From contig NZ_CP099582.1 of assembly GCF_024022995.1 (NCBI RefSeq), positions 1,825,108 through 1,889,107 of the forward strand: 64,000 bases of DNA, in the 5' to 3' direction. The translations under genes were made by a program, and so were the position numbers. Of this stretch, positions 27,001 through 35,901 are shown in pieces (position 1 is the stretch's first letter; each line of letters opens with the position of its first letter). The stretch is from Thermococcus aggregans. Its GTDB lineage: Archaea > Methanobacteriota_B > Thermococci > Thermococcales > Thermococcaceae. The notes beneath the pieces were generated by a model, which was given only the letters and a program-made list of their open reading frames with translations, had not been told where the DNA came from and made no database searches.

Positions 27001-29493
27001 GATGAAGACACGGCCGATGTTGTTATGACAACCCCAGTTAAGGGAAGAAAGAACTTCTTTAAAGGCATGCTGAGAACACTAAAGTGGATTTTTGGAGAGG
27101 AAAGCAAGAGAATTAGGACGTTTAACAGGTACCTCTTCCATCTTGAAGAGCTTGGTTTTGTTAAACTGCTGCCCCGTGGATATGAAGTCACCGACTGGGA
27201 AGGGCTAAAAAGATATAGGCAACTTTACGAGAAGCTCGTAAAAAACCTCAGATACAATGGAAATAAGAGGGAGTATTTAGTGAGGTTTAACGATATCAAA
27301 GACTCCGTATCTTGCTTCCCACGAAAGGAGCTTGAAGAATGGAAAATTGGAACGCTCAACGGCTTTAGGATGAAGTGCATCCTCAAAGTCGATGAGGATT
27401 TCGGAAAGTTCTTAGGCTACTATGTCAGCGAAGGCTATGCGGGGGCTCAGAAAAACAAAACAGGTGGAATGAGCTACTCAGTAAAGCTCTATAATGAGAA
27501 TCCTAACGTTCTCAAAGATATGAAAAATATTGCAGAGAAGTTTTTTGGCAAAGTTAGAGTCGGCAAAAACTGTGTGGATATACCAAAAAAGATGGCATAC
27601 CTTCTCGCGAAATCCCTCTGTGGAGTAACAGCAGAGAACAAAAGGATTCCTTCAATTATATTTGATTCCTCTGAACCTGTACGATGGGCATTCTTGAGAG
27701 CGTATTTTGTGGGTGATGGCGATATTCATCCATCAAAAAGGCTTAGGCTCTCCACAAAAAGCGAGCTCCTAGCAAACCAGCTTGTATTTCTCTTAAACTC
27801 CTTGGGAGTTTCATCTATAAAAATTGGGTTTGACAGCGGGGTTTATAGGGTTTACATAAACGAGGATTTGCCGTTCCTACAAACTTCGAGGCAGAAAAAC
27901 ACGTACTACCCTAATCTTATTCCCAAGGAGGTTCTTGAGGAAATATTCGGAAGAAAATTCCAAAAGAACATAACGTTTGAGAAATTCAAAGAGCTCGCTG
28001 ACTCCGGAAAACTGGACAAAAGAAAAGTCAAGCTCTTGGATTTCCTCCTCAATGGAGACATTGTCCTTGACAGAGTAAAAAATGTTGAAAAAAGAGAATA
28101 TGAAGGGTATGTCTATGATTTGAGCGTTGAAGACAACGAAAACTTTCTCGTTGGTTTTGGACTGCTCTACGCACACAACAGCTATTACGGTTATATGGGC
28201 TATCCCAAGGCGAGGTGGTACTCGAAGGAATGTGCCGAAAGCGTTACCGCGTGGGGAAGGCACTACATAGAAATGACCATAAAAGAGATAGAGGAGAAAT
28301 TTGGATTTAAGGTGCTATATGCCGACAGCGTTACGGGTGATACGGAGATAATCGTTAAGAGAAATGGGCGGATAGAGTTTGTTCCTATTGAAAAGCTCTT
28401 TGAACGCGTAGATTACCGGATTGGAGAAAAAGAATACTGCATCCTTGAGGACGTTGAAGCGCTGACACTCGACAATAGAGGCAAGCTCATCTGGAAAAAA
28501 GTTCCGTACGTTATGAGGCACAAGGCGAAAAAGAAGGTCTACCGCATCTGGATTACAAACTCGTGGTACATTGACGTTACCGAGGATCACTCTCTTATAG
28601 TAGCTGAGGATGGTCTGAAGGAAGCTAGGCCAATGGAAATCGAAGGCAAGAGCCTAATAGCGACCAAAGATGACCTTTCAGGAGTGGAATATATCAAGCC
28701 TCATGCCATCGAGGAAATATCCTACAACGGCTACGTTTACGACATCGAGGTGGAGGGAACCCACAGGTTCTTCGCAAATGGAATACTCGTGCACAACACT
28801 GATGGTTTTTACGCCACAATACCGGGAGAAAAACCTGAAACAATCAAAAAGAAAGCTAAGGAATTCTTAAAATACATAAACTCCAAACTTCCCGGTCTGC
28901 TCGAGCTTGAGTATGAGGGCTTTTACTTGAGAGGATTTTTCGTCACAAAGAAGCGCTATGCGGTTATAGACGAAGAAGGTAGGATAACGACAAGGGGTCT
29001 GGAAGTTGTAAGGAGGGACTGGAGCGAAATAGCCAAAGAGACCCAGGCTAAAGTCTTGGAGGCAATACTTAAAGAAGGTAGTGTCGAAAAAGCTGTGGAA
29101 ATCGTTAAGGACGTTGTTGAGAAGATAGCAAAATACCAAGTCCCGCTTGAAAAGCTTGTTATCCACGAGCAGATTACCAAGGATCTAAGTGAATACAAAG
29201 CCATTGGGCCTCATGTAGCAATAGCAAAGAGGCTTGCTGCAAAGGGAATAAAAGTGAGACCCGGCACGATAATAAGCTATATCGTCCTCAGGGGAAGCGG
29301 AAAGATAAGTGACAGGGTAATTTTGCTTTCAGAGTATGATCCGAAAAAACACAAGTACGACCCCGACTACTACATAGAAAACCAAGTTCTGCCGGCGGTG
29401 CTTAGGATCCTTGAAGCCTTCGGCTACAGAAAAGAGGACTTAAAATACCAAAGCTCAAAACAGGTTGGACTGGACGCGTGGCTTAAGAAGTAG
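24004..29493 (+). CDS. polB: Family B DNA polymerase precursor with three inteins
   Basis: 1829-residue precursor that splices to 774 residues, the size of T. litoralis Vent polymerase, which the exteins strongly resemble. Extein motifs: Exo [11 protein letters not shown], Exo [12 protein letters not shown], Exo [15 protein letters not shown]; Pol [21 protein letters not shown] and YAD/TDGFYA, each split by an intein and restored only by splicing; plus the C-terminal [11 protein letters not shown] thumb region. ATG 24004 follows CTGGTGG; in-frame GTG 23995 is rejected. The enzyme is a high-fidelity replicative or repair polymerase that works with PCNA (pcn is in this window). The next gene is convergent. 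Confidence 0.97.
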   Translation: MILDTDYITKDGKPIIRIFKKENGEFKIELDPHFQPYIYALLKDDSAIDEIKAIKGERHGKIVRVVDAVKVKKKFLGRDVEVWKLIFEHPQDVPALRGKIREHPAVIDIYEYDIPFAKRYLIDKGLIPMEGDEELKLMAFDIETFYHEGDEFGKGEIIMISYADEEEARVITWKNIDLPYVDVVSNEREMIKRFVQIVREKDPDVLITYNGDNFDLPYLIKRAEKLGVTLLLGRDKEHPEPKIHRMGDSFAVEIKGRIHFDLFPVVRRTINLPTYTLEAVYEAVLGKTKSKLGAEEIAAIWETEESMKKLAQYSMEDARATYELGKEFFPMEAELAKLIGQSVWDVSRSSTGNLVEWYLLRVAYERNELAPNKPDEEEYRRRLRTTYLGGYVKEPERGLWENIAYLDFRCHPADTKVIVKGKGIVNISDVKEGDYILGIDGWQRVKKVWKYHYEGKLININGLKCTPNHKVPVVTENDRQTRIRDSLAKSFLSGKVKGKIITTKLFEKIAEFEKNKPSEEEILKGELSGIILAEGTLLRKDIEYFDSSRGKKRISHQYRVEITIGENEKELLERILYIFDKLFGIRPSVKKKGDTNALKITTAKKAVYLQIEELLKNIESLYAPAVLRGFFERDATVNKIRSTIVVTQGTNNKWKIDIVAKLLDSLGIPYSRYEYKYIENGKELTKHILEITGRDGLILFQTLVGFISSEKNEALEKAIEVREMNRLKNNSFYNLSTFEVSSEYYKGEVYDLTLEGNPYYFANGILTHNSLYPSIIVTHNVSPDTLEREGCKNYDVAPIVGYKFCKDFPGFIPSILGELITMRQEIKKKMKATIDPIEKKMLDYRQRAVKLLANSILPNEWLPIIENGEVKFVKIGEFIDRYMEEQKDKVRTVDNTEVLEVDNIFAFSLNKESKKSEIKKVKALIRHKYKGEAYEVELNSGRKIHITRGHSLFTIRNGKIKEIWGEEVKVGDLIIVPKKVKLNEKEAVINIPELISKLPDEDTADVVMTTPVKGRKNFFKGMLRTLKWIFGEESKRIRTFNRYLFHLEELGFVKLLPRGYEVTDWEGLKRYRQLYEKLVKNLRYNGNKREYLVRFNDIKDSVSCFPRKELEEWKIGTLNGFRMKCILKVDEDFGKFLGYYVSEGYAGAQKNKTGGMSYSVKLYNENPNVLKDMKNIAEKFFGKVRVGKNCVDIPKKMAYLLAKSLCGVTAENKRIPSIIFDSSEPVRWAFLRAYFVGDGDIHPSKRLRLSTKSELLANQLVFLLNSLGVSSIKIGFDSGVYRVYINEDLPFLQTSRQKNTYYPNLIPKEVLEEIFGRKFQKNITFEKFKELADSGKLDKRKVKLLDFLLNGDIVLDRVKNVEKREYEGYVYDLSVEDNENFLVGFGLLYAHNSYYGYMGYPKARWYSKECAESVTAWGRHYIEMTIKEIEEKFGFKVLYADSVTGDTEIIVKRNGRIEFVPIEKLFERVDYRIGEKEYCILEDVEALTLDNRGKLIWKKVPYVMRHKAKKKVYRIWITNSWYIDVTEDHSLIVAEDGLKEARPMEIEGKSLIATKDDLSGVEYIKPHAIEEISYNGYVYDIEVEGTHRFFANGILVHNTDGFYATIPGEKPETIKKKAKEFLKYINSKLPGLLELEYEGFYLRGFFVTKKRYAVIDEEGRITTRGLEVVRRDWSEIAKETQAKVLEAILKEGSVEKAVEIVKDVVEKIAKYQVPLEKLVIHEQITKDLSEYKAIGPHVAIAKRLAAKGIKVRPGTIISYIVLRGSGKISDRVILLSEYDPKKHKYDPDYYIENQVLPAVLRILEAFGYRKEDLKYQSSKQVGLDAWLKK
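25231..26310 (+). mobile_element. Intein 1 of polB (360 aa, LAGLIDADG endonuclease)
   Basis: Begins at Cys ([14 protein letters not shown]) and ends ILTHN, followed by extein Ser, inserted between R and S of the polymerase motif DFR/SLYPS. Splicing block B is CTPNHKVPV. The endonuclease carries two LAGLIDADG-like helices, [11 protein letters not shown] and [11 protein letters not shown], both with acidic residues. A hand count of one 60-base line gave about 33% G+C, AT-rich. I recall that T. litoralis polB lacks an intein at this site. Confidence 0.93.
26566..28179 (+). mobile_element. Intein 2 of polB (538 aa, LAGLIDADG endonuclease)
   Basis: Begins SILPNEWLP and ends LLYAHN, with extein Ser +1, inserted in the motif KLLAN/SYYGY. 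Splice block B is ITRGHSLF. Endonuclease motifs [12 protein letters not shown] and [13 protein letters not shown] keep both acidic residues, so homing activity is plausible. The length fits the large pol-b intein known from Thermococcus. Confidence 0.93.
28327..28797 (+). mobile_element. Intein 3 of polB (157-aa mini-intein, no endonuclease)
   Basis: Begins [14 protein letters not shown] and ends GILVHN, with extein Thr +1, inserted in the catalytic motif YAD/TDGF. Blocks A, B ([10 protein letters not shown]), F and G are contiguous and only 157 residues long, so the homing endonuclease is absent while the splicing domain looks complete. Confidence 0.93.
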
Positions 29494-30055
29494 TCTTGTC
29501 TCCTTTTAACCCAAGCTTCTCTGCGAGCTTCTCTATTTCTTCCCTGTATTCTGAGATGTGGTTCTCGTTAACTATTAGATAATCCGCAAGGGCAATAACT
29601 CCTCCAATCCCGAACTTTAGTTCTTTCCAATCTCTGGCCTCAAATTCCCTCCATGTTTTTGGATCGTCGCTTCTTCCTCTTCTTTTCAATCGTTCGAACC
29701 TCTTTTTTGGAGAAGAATGCACAGCCACTATGATTATCTTTTCCTCAGGAAATGCGTCCTTGAATGTTTGGATTTCATCCAGAGACCTCACTCCATCTAT
29801 TACGACGGCTTTGTGCTTCCTTAAAAGTTCCCTTACCTTTGGAATTGTCAACTTTGCCACTGCGTTGTCGCCAAGCTCTTGTCTTAGCTGAATGCTTACG
29901 CTGTTCATCCCTTCTGGAGTTCTTGGAATTCCTCTTTTATCTGCCTCTTCCCTCACAACGTCGCCCATAGAAACGTGAGGCACTCCGTATTTTTCAAAAA
30001 TCTTCACTATTTGGCCTTTTCCAGAACCGGGCATGCCAACTACACAGATTATCAT
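29483..30055 (-). CDS. UPF0200 family P-loop nucleotide kinase-like protein
   Basis: 190 aa. P-loop [14 protein letters not shown], a helix [16 protein letters not shown] like that of adenylate and dephospho-CoA kinases, [20 protein letters not shown] as Walker B, and a lid [26 protein letters not shown]. The family substrate is not established. ATG 30055 follows GGTGTGGG. It ends 11 bases inside the convergent polB gene. Confidence 0.85.
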   Translation of the reverse strand: MIICVVGMPGSGKGQIVKIFEKYGVPHVSMGDVVREEADKRGIPRTPEGMNSVSIQLRQELGDNAVAKLTIPKVRELLRKHKAVVIDGVRSLDEIQTFKDAFPEEKIIIVAVHSSPKKRFERLKRRGRSDDPKTWREFEARDWKELKFGIGGVIALADYLIVNENHISEYREEIEKLAEKLGLKGDKTTS

Positions 30056-30096
30056 AGCCCACACCTATCTAAGCCAAATTGGTTTAAAAAGGTTGC

Positions 30097-33000
30097 TCAT
30101 TTAAAAAACTCGTCTAATGTTCCCTTTCTCGCTTTTTTCTTTTCTTTGACGTTAGGAAGTTCTACACCGAAGTGCTGATAAATCTTTTCAAGGATTCCGA
30201 CTCCAATGCCTTCTACTCTCAGAAGTTCACTGGGCTTTGCCTTTATTATGTCCTCTACGCTCTTAAAGCCCGCATTGTAAAGGGCTCTCGCTCTCTTCCT
30301 TCCTATCATGGGGAGGCTTGTAAGTTCAAGCAGCTCTTCCCTTACACCGTATTTAACCCTCAAGTGGAGCCGCTTTAGGAAGTCGAGGACTTCCATCTTA
30401 GGATTCGAAAGCTTGTACAGTTCAATTAGGGAATACATGAGCCAATCCGCTAGCTCCAGTATCCTGTAGAGGTCGCCGGCGTCTATGTCATAAACTTCCA
30501 AGATTTTTGTCTCCGGCACCTCGTTAATCCAATCCAAGAGCATTTTTGCCGTCTTTACCTCCCCAAGGAACTTCTCAAATTTGTAATCCTCCCAGTAGGG
30601 GATATCCTGGTAAAGATAACCCTCCATCTCATAAGCGTAGTCAAGGATGTCCTCCTGCTCTTTACGCCTTATCCTTAAAGATGCCATGTCTGGAGTTGAG
30701 GCTAAGAGGTGGAAAATTCCAAGTGCATTTGGATTCTCTTCGAGCTTTCCAAAAGCGTCTCTGAACTTTTTAGCCGTTAATGGGTCAAGATACAGCTGGG
30801 AAGTCCTTATACCAAATGGTAGGGGCACAAACTGGTCGTTTAGATCAATGTCAATAAACTCATTTTCAAGCAGGAAGTAAACGATATCCTTGGCCTTTCC
30901 CTCAAGGGCTTCAAGGTTCTTCCTCTGGTGGTAGTAGAACGTCTTTTCCAGGAATTCTATGAGCTCTTTAAAGTTTCTGACCCCGAAGTTGGTTATTAGG
31001 GCAAGGACCTGGCTTCTGAATGAGGCTTCATTGGAGAGCATTGAAAAGAGCTTCTCCGGCTTGCCGAAGATGTATTTTTTCATTAAATCTTCCGGTTTTT
31101 CAGTTTTTGCCACTATTATTGCCTGGCCTTCTTTGTCGTATTTAGGCCTTCCAGCTCTGCCCATCATTTGCTGTACTTCCAAAACCGGTATATCGCTCCA
31201 TCCGAAGTTTGAATAGCGCTTGGTGTCTCTAATTATGACGCGATACGCGGGCAAATTCACGCCGGCAGAGTTGTGCACCACAAAGCCGACGCTGTAGCTC
31301 TCGTCCTCTTCAACTTCGAGGTTGTAAACCTCTCCAGAGTAGTCTTCTTCCTCTATCGAATGAACCTTTAGGAGGAGGTATTTGTCCCAAATCTGGTTCT
31401 CATTATACTCGCGATTGTCCTTAGGCGGAGCTTTAAAACCGAGCTCCTCAAGAAGGGCATTATCGGCGAGTGTGATTGTATAAACAGGTTCTTCAGCTTT
31501 GCCAGTTACATCAACAGAAGACACATAGCCAAGAGAAGCAACTAACAGCTGAATCTGGTAGGCTATGCTTGGGGACGTTGTTCTTATGTTTACTCCTTCA
31601 CTCCCATCAATAAGCCCCCATAATAAGCCCAATCTAACCTCTCTATTCTCGTTGAACAGCAGAGCATTGGGGATTTTTCTTTGGTGTGCTTCGTTACCTA
31701 TGTTCTCCAGTAGCCATTCTGCAAAATGCTTGTCCCGTAAGTGTATCTCTCCTCCTTCAACCTCTGTTTTTGCATGGGGAAAGTATTTTGCTGTGGCTTT
31801 CATCAAAAAGTCTGCTATCTCATCCCTCTGCTCTTTTATCGTGAACTTTACCACCCCGTTCTTTGATGCTAAGCCTTTCGCTGTCCATAGACCAATTAAG
31901 CGGGCGGTTTCAAGGTTAAGCGGAAGGCATTTGGAGGCGTTTTCTTTGTTATCATTGTTGTTCTCCAGCGGGATTTTGTCAACTTTGATAGAAGCTTCCG
32001 GAATCGGCTGAAGAAGGGCGTAGGAAACTTTCGGATCCTTTTCGGACTCAAGCTTTTCTTTTAGCTCTTGAGCAGTTAACCAACTTGGCCCTTCAAATAC
32101 AACCCCTTCTTTTTGTTTTATCTGCTTAATCACCCAAATTCTGTGCTCTGGAGTTACCTTTACTGGGATGGTTCCACAAGCTTTTATCACGAGGAGTTTG
32201 CCTTTGTGATACCGCTTTAACGGTTGGATTACCTTCTTAAAAGCTCCAGTGTGAGTTAGAACTTCATCCCCTTCCTTTAGCTCTGAAACCTTCTTTGCAC
32301 CGTTCTTGGTTATCACGTATGTGTGAGGATGCATGCAGAGGGTTGGGGTGGCAGTAATTACCTTTATGAGCCCCTCTCTAAAGGCATCTTCCACAATAGA
32401 CCGCTCCTCTCTGCTCAAGCCTGCATGATGAAATGCAACTCCCTTTCTTAAGGCTTCTTTAAGTCTATCATTGGTAAGTTCATCTGCCAGTTGGTTAAGC
32501 TTCCTTTCTTCGGGCTTGCTCAGAAATCTTCGAACTTTCCCACCTAATAGGAGAGCCTCCTTTTCGGCACTCCTTCTGGTGTTAACAAAAACCAAAGCCT
32601 GCTTATCCTTCTTCAAAACGTCGATGATAAGTGAATCCCACTGGCTCGGGAATTTCTCAATTTTCCCATCTTCCCAGAAAAGCTGTCCGTGGTAGAAGAC
32701 ACCTCTCTTCAGCTTTACGGGGCGCCATTCACTTACCACTAACTCTGCATTTAACCATTCCGCAAGCTCTTCAGCATTTCCAATGGTTGCGCTTAATCCT
32801 AAAATTTGGGCCTTGTTCATCATATGAGAAAGAATCATTTCCAACGTGGCCCCTCTATCGTATGACCCGAGAAGATGAACTTCATCCGCAACTATAAGCT
32901 TGACATCCCTTATCCATGGGGATTTGTGGCGGAGAAGGGAGTCGAATTTTTCCGACGTTGCTATGATAATATCATATTTCCCAAGCCATTCATCTGCACT

Positions 33001-33327
33001 GTCGTAATCTCCGGTTGTCATCCCTACCCTAATTCCAAGCTTTTCCCAGAATTTGAATTCTTTGTATTTCTCTTCAGCGAGCGCTTTTAAGGGGACGAGA
33101 TATACTGCTTTTCCTCCCTCTTGAAGGATTTTGTTTACCATTACTATTTCCGCAACAAGGGTTTTGCCAGAGGCGGTTGGGATAGAAAGAATTAGATTTC
33201 CTCCTTTGAGTACTTTAGTTCTCAATGCTTCTTCTTGAGGGGGATAAAGCTCCTCTATGCCTCTTTCTTTTATCAATTTTATGATCCTTTCATCGACTCC
33301 CAGTGATTTAAGTTCCTCTACCCTCAT
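30097..33327 (-). CDS. hel308: ATP-dependent DNA helicase Hel308 (Hjm) precursor with one intein
   Basis: 1076-residue precursor, splicing to 720 residues, the usual Hel308 length. It is a superfamily 2 3'-5' helicase acting at stalled forks. Motif I SIPTASGKTLVAE, Ia VPLKALAEEKY, II VADEVHLLG (DEVH), III LGLSATIG, IV QALVFVNTRRSAE, V ATPTL/SAGVNLPA (interrupted by the intein), VI QMMGRAGRPKYD. The C-terminal ratchet and HhH regions are LTSLPMIGRKRARALY and VEGIGVGILEKI, ending in a PIP-like TLDEFFK. ATG 33327 follows GGGGTGAT. It is divergent from the next gene, sharing a 60-base promoter region. Confidence 0.95.
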   Translation of the reverse strand: MRVEELKSLGVDERIIKLIKERGIEELYPPQEEALRTKVLKGGNLILSIPTASGKTLVAEIVMVNKILQEGGKAVYLVPLKALAEEKYKEFKFWEKLGIRVGMTTGDYDSADEWLGKYDIIIATSEKFDSLLRHKSPWIRDVKLIVADEVHLLGSYDRGATLEMILSHMMNKAQILGLSATIGNAEELAEWLNAELVVSEWRPVKLKRGVFYHGQLFWEDGKIEKFPSQWDSLIIDVLKKDKQALVFVNTRRSAEKEALLLGGKVRRFLSKPEERKLNQLADELTNDRLKEALRKGVAFHHAGLSREERSIVEDAFREGLIKVITATPTLCMHPHTYVITKNGAKKVSELKEGDEVLTHTGAFKKVIQPLKRYHKGKLLVIKACGTIPVKVTPEHRIWVIKQIKQKEGVVFEGPSWLTAQELKEKLESEKDPKVSYALLQPIPEASIKVDKIPLENNNDNKENASKCLPLNLETARLIGLWTAKGLASKNGVVKFTIKEQRDEIADFLMKATAKYFPHAKTEVEGGEIHLRDKHFAEWLLENIGNEAHQRKIPNALLFNENREVRLGLLWGLIDGSEGVNIRTTSPSIAYQIQLLVASLGYVSSVDVTGKAEEPVYTITLADNALLEELGFKAPPKDNREYNENQIWDKYLLLKVHSIEEEDYSGEVYNLEVEEDESYSVGFVVHNSAGVNLPAYRVIIRDTKRYSNFGWSDIPVLEVQQMMGRAGRPKYDKEGQAIIVAKTEKPEDLMKKYIFGKPEKLFSMLSNEASFRSQVLALITNFGVRNFKELIEFLEKTFYYHQRKNLEALEGKAKDIVYFLLENEFIDIDLNDQFVPLPFGIRTSQLYLDPLTAKKFRDAFGKLEENPNALGIFHLLASTPDMASLRIRRKEQEDILDYAYEMEGYLYQDIPYWEDYKFEKFLGEVKTAKMLLDWINEVPETKILEVYDIDAGDLYRILELADWLMYSLIELYKLSNPKMEVLDFLKRLHLRVKYGVREELLELTSLPMIGRKRARALYNAGFKSVEDIIKAKPSELLRVEGIGVGILEKIYQHFGVELPNVKEKKKARKGTLDEFFK
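31270..32337 (-). mobile_element. Intein of hel308 (356 aa, decayed LAGLIDADG motif)
   Basis: Begins with Cys (CMHPHTYVITKNGAKKV) and ends FVVHN with extein Ser +1, inserted in helicase motif V. Block B is VTPEHRIWV. The second endonuclease helix is recognisable (LLWGLIDGSEGVN), but the first, LIGLWTAKGLA, has Lys where the catalytic acid should be, so the endonuclease is probably inactive while splicing should remain. Confidence 0.92.
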
Positions 33328-33355
33328 GCCTATCACCCCAAGTAAAAGAAAAGCG

Positions 33356-33364
33356 TTTATATAG
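33356..33364 (+). promoter_or_regulatory. Shared TATA element between hel308 and the 195-aa gene
   Basis: TTTATATAG is near-symmetric and lies 22-30 bases before ATG 33386, so the plus-strand transcript would be almost leaderless. On the other strand it is about 29 bases from the hel308 ATG. It may serve both. Confidence 0.5.
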
Positions 33365-33385
33365 CTTTTTGAACTACCAGTTTCC

Positions 33386-33973
33386 ATGAGGATTGAAGTG
33401 CCGTATCTCGTCTTCGAGGTAAAAGGAAAGCGCTTTATGATAGACGCCTATTTTTCCAGAAAAGTTGAGAAAATAGAACATGTCAGCGTTCTTATTAGGA
33501 AATTCGACAGCACTTTACCAAAAGAAGCTGAAAATCCGCTTCCAAGGCTGATTAACGAGGAAACTCTTGAGGAATTCCTTAAGAGGACTTTTGAAAAAAT
33601 ATACGAACTTTCGGGAAGAACGCTCGATGAGAGGCTCAGACATATGCGAAAGTGGAACGTGCTTAGGATTCTCGGAATTCCCACTGGATTTCATAGACAT
33701 AAAGAGAAGGATGAAACGCTTGCAAAAGAAAATCGGGAGGCATTATTGGCACTGTCGCTTCTTCAGGAAGTTTTAGGAGTTAAGAGTCCAGCTGAGCTTA
33801 GGGACTTAAAATTACACCCAGTAGAATGGAGGTACTATGCGATGGAGCTCAAAGGTGATGAAATACATAACGAAAAAGGAAAAAAGGATCCCATATATAC
33901 AGAGCTTTTAAAGCGAGATGGCGGCTTTAGGCAAGCATTCTATGCTTTGGAATACAGCCAGCAGGCTACATAG
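33386..33973 (+). CDS. Conserved hypothetical protein (195 aa)
   Basis: Begins MRIEVPYLVFEVKGKRFMIDAYF (beta-rich), followed by a helical body (ETLEEFLKRTFEKIYELSGRT, NREALLALSLLQEVLGVKS). No membrane segment, signal or catalytic motif is seen. I do not recognise the family, though a conserved Thermococcales hypothetical is likely from its position divergent to hel308. The promoter is TTTATATAG about 26 bases upstream, so the mRNA may be leaderless. It overlaps the end of the next, convergent ABC ATPase by 34 bases. Confidence 0.7.
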   Translation: MRIEVPYLVFEVKGKRFMIDAYFSRKVEKIEHVSVLIRKFDSTLPKEAENPLPRLINEETLEEFLKRTFEKIYELSGRTLDERLRHMRKWNVLRILGIPTGFHRHKEKDETLAKENREALLALSLLQEVLGVKSPAELRDLKLHPVEWRYYAMELKGDEIHNEKGKKDPIYTELLKRDGGFRQAFYALEYSQQAT

Positions 33974-34914
33974 TGATCCTGTTCTACTTCCGCTAATGGT
34001 GGTTCTTCTTTGCTACAAATCTCTTTTGCATATGGGCATCTTGGGTGGAATCTGCATCCTGAGGGTGGATTTATTGGGCTTGGAGGTTCACCAGTAATCT
34101 TTTTCCTCTTTGCTTTTAGCTCCTTAGCCAGCTCAGGATCGGGGACTGGAATTGCAGAAAGCAAAAACTGGCTGTATGGATGTAAGGGATTCTCGAATAT
34201 TTTGTCAGCCGGGCCAATTTCAACGAGCTTTCCAAGATACATCACTCCCATTCTGTGGCTCATATACTTAACTACTCCAAGATCGTGGGAGATAAAGAGG
34301 TACGTGAAGCCGAATTCTTGCTGGAGGTCTTTTAGGGTGTTTAATATGTTCGCCTGCACTGATACATCAAGTGCTGAAGTTGGCTCATCCAGCACGATAA
34401 ACTCCGGCCTTAGAGCTAACAATCTTGCCAATGCAATTCTTTGCCTTTGACCGCCGCTAAACTCATGCGGATAGCGGTAAAGGTGCATCTCATTTAGTCC
34501 GACGCTTTCAAGCAACTTTATTACAAACTCTTCCGGGTCGTCCACATGAATTCCATGGAATCTTACAGGCTCCATTATGATTTCGAATACAGTTTGTCTC
34601 GGGTTCAGGGAAGAGTAAGGGTCTTGAAACATTATTTGAGCCTCTCTGCGGAATTGCTTGAGTTCGTCTCCCTTGAGCTCCATTACGTTTTTTCCCTTGA
34701 AGAGTACTTCACCGCTTGTTGGTTCTATAAGGCGAAGAATGGTTCTTCCAGTTGTGGTCTTTCCACATCCGCTTTCTCCTACCAGACCGAAGGTTTCCCC
34801 TTTGTAAATTTCAAAGCTTATGTCGTCAACTGCCTTGACATACCCTTTGGTGAAAAATAATCCTTTAACTGGGAAGTATTTCTTCAGATGTTTAACTTCA
34901 AGTACTTTCTCCAT
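33940..34914 (-). CDS. Oligopeptide/dipeptide ABC transporter ATP-binding protein (OppF/DppF type)
   Basis: 324 aa. Walker A GLVGESGCGKTTTGRT, Q-loop IMFQDPYSSLNPR, signature FSGGQRQRIALARLLAL, Walker B FIVLDEPTSALDVSVQ and switch His LFISHDL. The C-terminal oligo_HPY region carries SGCRFHPRCPYAKEIC and YVACWLY, whose four Cys bind an Fe-S cluster in characterised relatives. It powers import together with the OppD-type partner. Start ATG 34914, ten bases after the previous stop; last gene of the five-gene transporter operon. Confidence 0.93.
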   Translation of the reverse strand: MEKVLEVKHLKKYFPVKGLFFTKGYVKAVDDISFEIYKGETFGLVGESGCGKTTTGRTILRLIEPTSGEVLFKGKNVMELKGDELKQFRREAQIMFQDPYSSLNPRQTVFEIIMEPVRFHGIHVDDPEEFVIKLLESVGLNEMHLYRYPHEFSGGQRQRIALARLLALRPEFIVLDEPTSALDVSVQANILNTLKDLQQEFGFTYLFISHDLGVVKYMSHRMGVMYLGKLVEIGPADKIFENPLHPYSQFLLSAIPVPDPELAKELKAKRKKITGEPPSPINPPSGCRFHPRCPYAKEICSKEEPPLAEVEQDHYVACWLYSKA

Positions 34915-34923
34915 GTTCCCACC

Positions 34924-35901
34924 TCAGTAAAGATGACATGCAACAAAGTGTCCATCTTCTATTTCAACTAATTCGGGAACTTTTTTCTTGCAGACTTCCT
35001 TTGCATAGGAGCATCTTGGGTGGAACCTACAGCCTCCGGGAGGAGTTATCAAGTTGGGCACTGTACCGGGAATTGCTTCTAGGCGTTCAATTTTTGTCAT
35101 CGGGTTTGGAACGGCTTTCAATAGTCCCTTAGTGTATGGGTGAAGTGGGTTCTTGAAAATCTGTTCTACACTCCCTATTTCGACTATCTTTCCTGCGTAC
35201 ATCACCGCTACTCTATCGGCGGTTTCAGCAACCACACCTAGGTTGTGGGTAATCAGTATAACTGTTGCACGATACTTTTCTTTCAGACTGTTTATCAAGT
35301 CCAATATCTGAGCTTGAACCGTAACGTCCAAGGCTGTTGTGGGTTCATCGGCAATGAGAATCCTTGGGTTGTTTGCAATTCCAATACCAATGACAACCCT
35401 TTGCTTCATTCCACCGCTTAATTCGTGTGGATAGTTGTGAACTCTTTTTTCTGGATCTGGGATTAGAACGGATTTTAGTATATCAACGGCTTTTTTAATG
35501 CCCTCTTTTATGTTTTTAACCCTTTCATGAACTTCCATACCCTCTGCTATTTGATAGCCGACAGTATATAGTGGATCAAGGGAAGCATGTGGATCTTGGA
35601 AAATATAGGCTATCTCACTTCCTCTTATTTCTCTAATCTCTTCTTCACTGAGCTTTAGAAGATCAATAGGGCCTTTGTCAGAGTAGTAAATAACTTCTCC
35701 ATTTACTATTCTTCCTGGACTTTCTATAAGCTGAGTTAGGGCTCTCGATGTTACGCTCTTTCCGCAACCTGTTTCTCCTACTAGGGCGAAGGTCTCCCCT
35801 TTATAGACATCGAAGGACACATTCTCAATTGCTTTTACTACTCCTGCATAGGTGTAAAAGTGAACACTCAAGTTCCTAACTTGTAGTATTGGTTCAGGCA
35901 T
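34924..35901 (-). CDS. Oligopeptide/dipeptide ABC transporter ATP-binding protein (OppD/DppD type)
   Basis: 325 aa. Walker A ALVGETGCGKSVTSRAL, Q-loop YIFQDPHASLDP, signature LSGGMKQRVVIGIGIANNP, Walker B ILIADEPTTALDVTVQ and switch ILITHNLG. The C-terminal Cys-rich oligo_HPY tail is GGCRFHPRCSYAKEVC and FVACHLY. It begins eight bases inside the end of the OppC-type permease gene, so the two are translationally coupled. Confidence 0.93.
   Translation of the reverse strand: MPEPILQVRNLSVHFYTYAGVVKAIENVSFDVYKGETFALVGETGCGKSVTSRALTQLIESPGRIVNGEVIYYSDKGPIDLLKLSEEEIREIRGSEIAYIFQDPHASLDPLYTVGYQIAEGMEVHERVKNIKEGIKKAVDILKSVLIPDPEKRVHNYPHELSGGMKQRVVIGIGIANNPRILIADEPTTALDVTVQAQILDLINSLKEKYRATVILITHNLGVVAETADRVAVMYAGKIVEIGSVEQIFKNPLHPYTKGLLKAVPNPMTKIERLEAIPGTVPNLITPPGGCRFHPRCSYAKEVCKKKVPELVEIEDGHFVACHLY

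Noticed and set aside
25231..28797. Reading polB as a fusion of several enzymes
   Set aside because: The extra blocks have intein ends (Cys/Ser start, HN end) and their removal restores a 774-aa polymerase.
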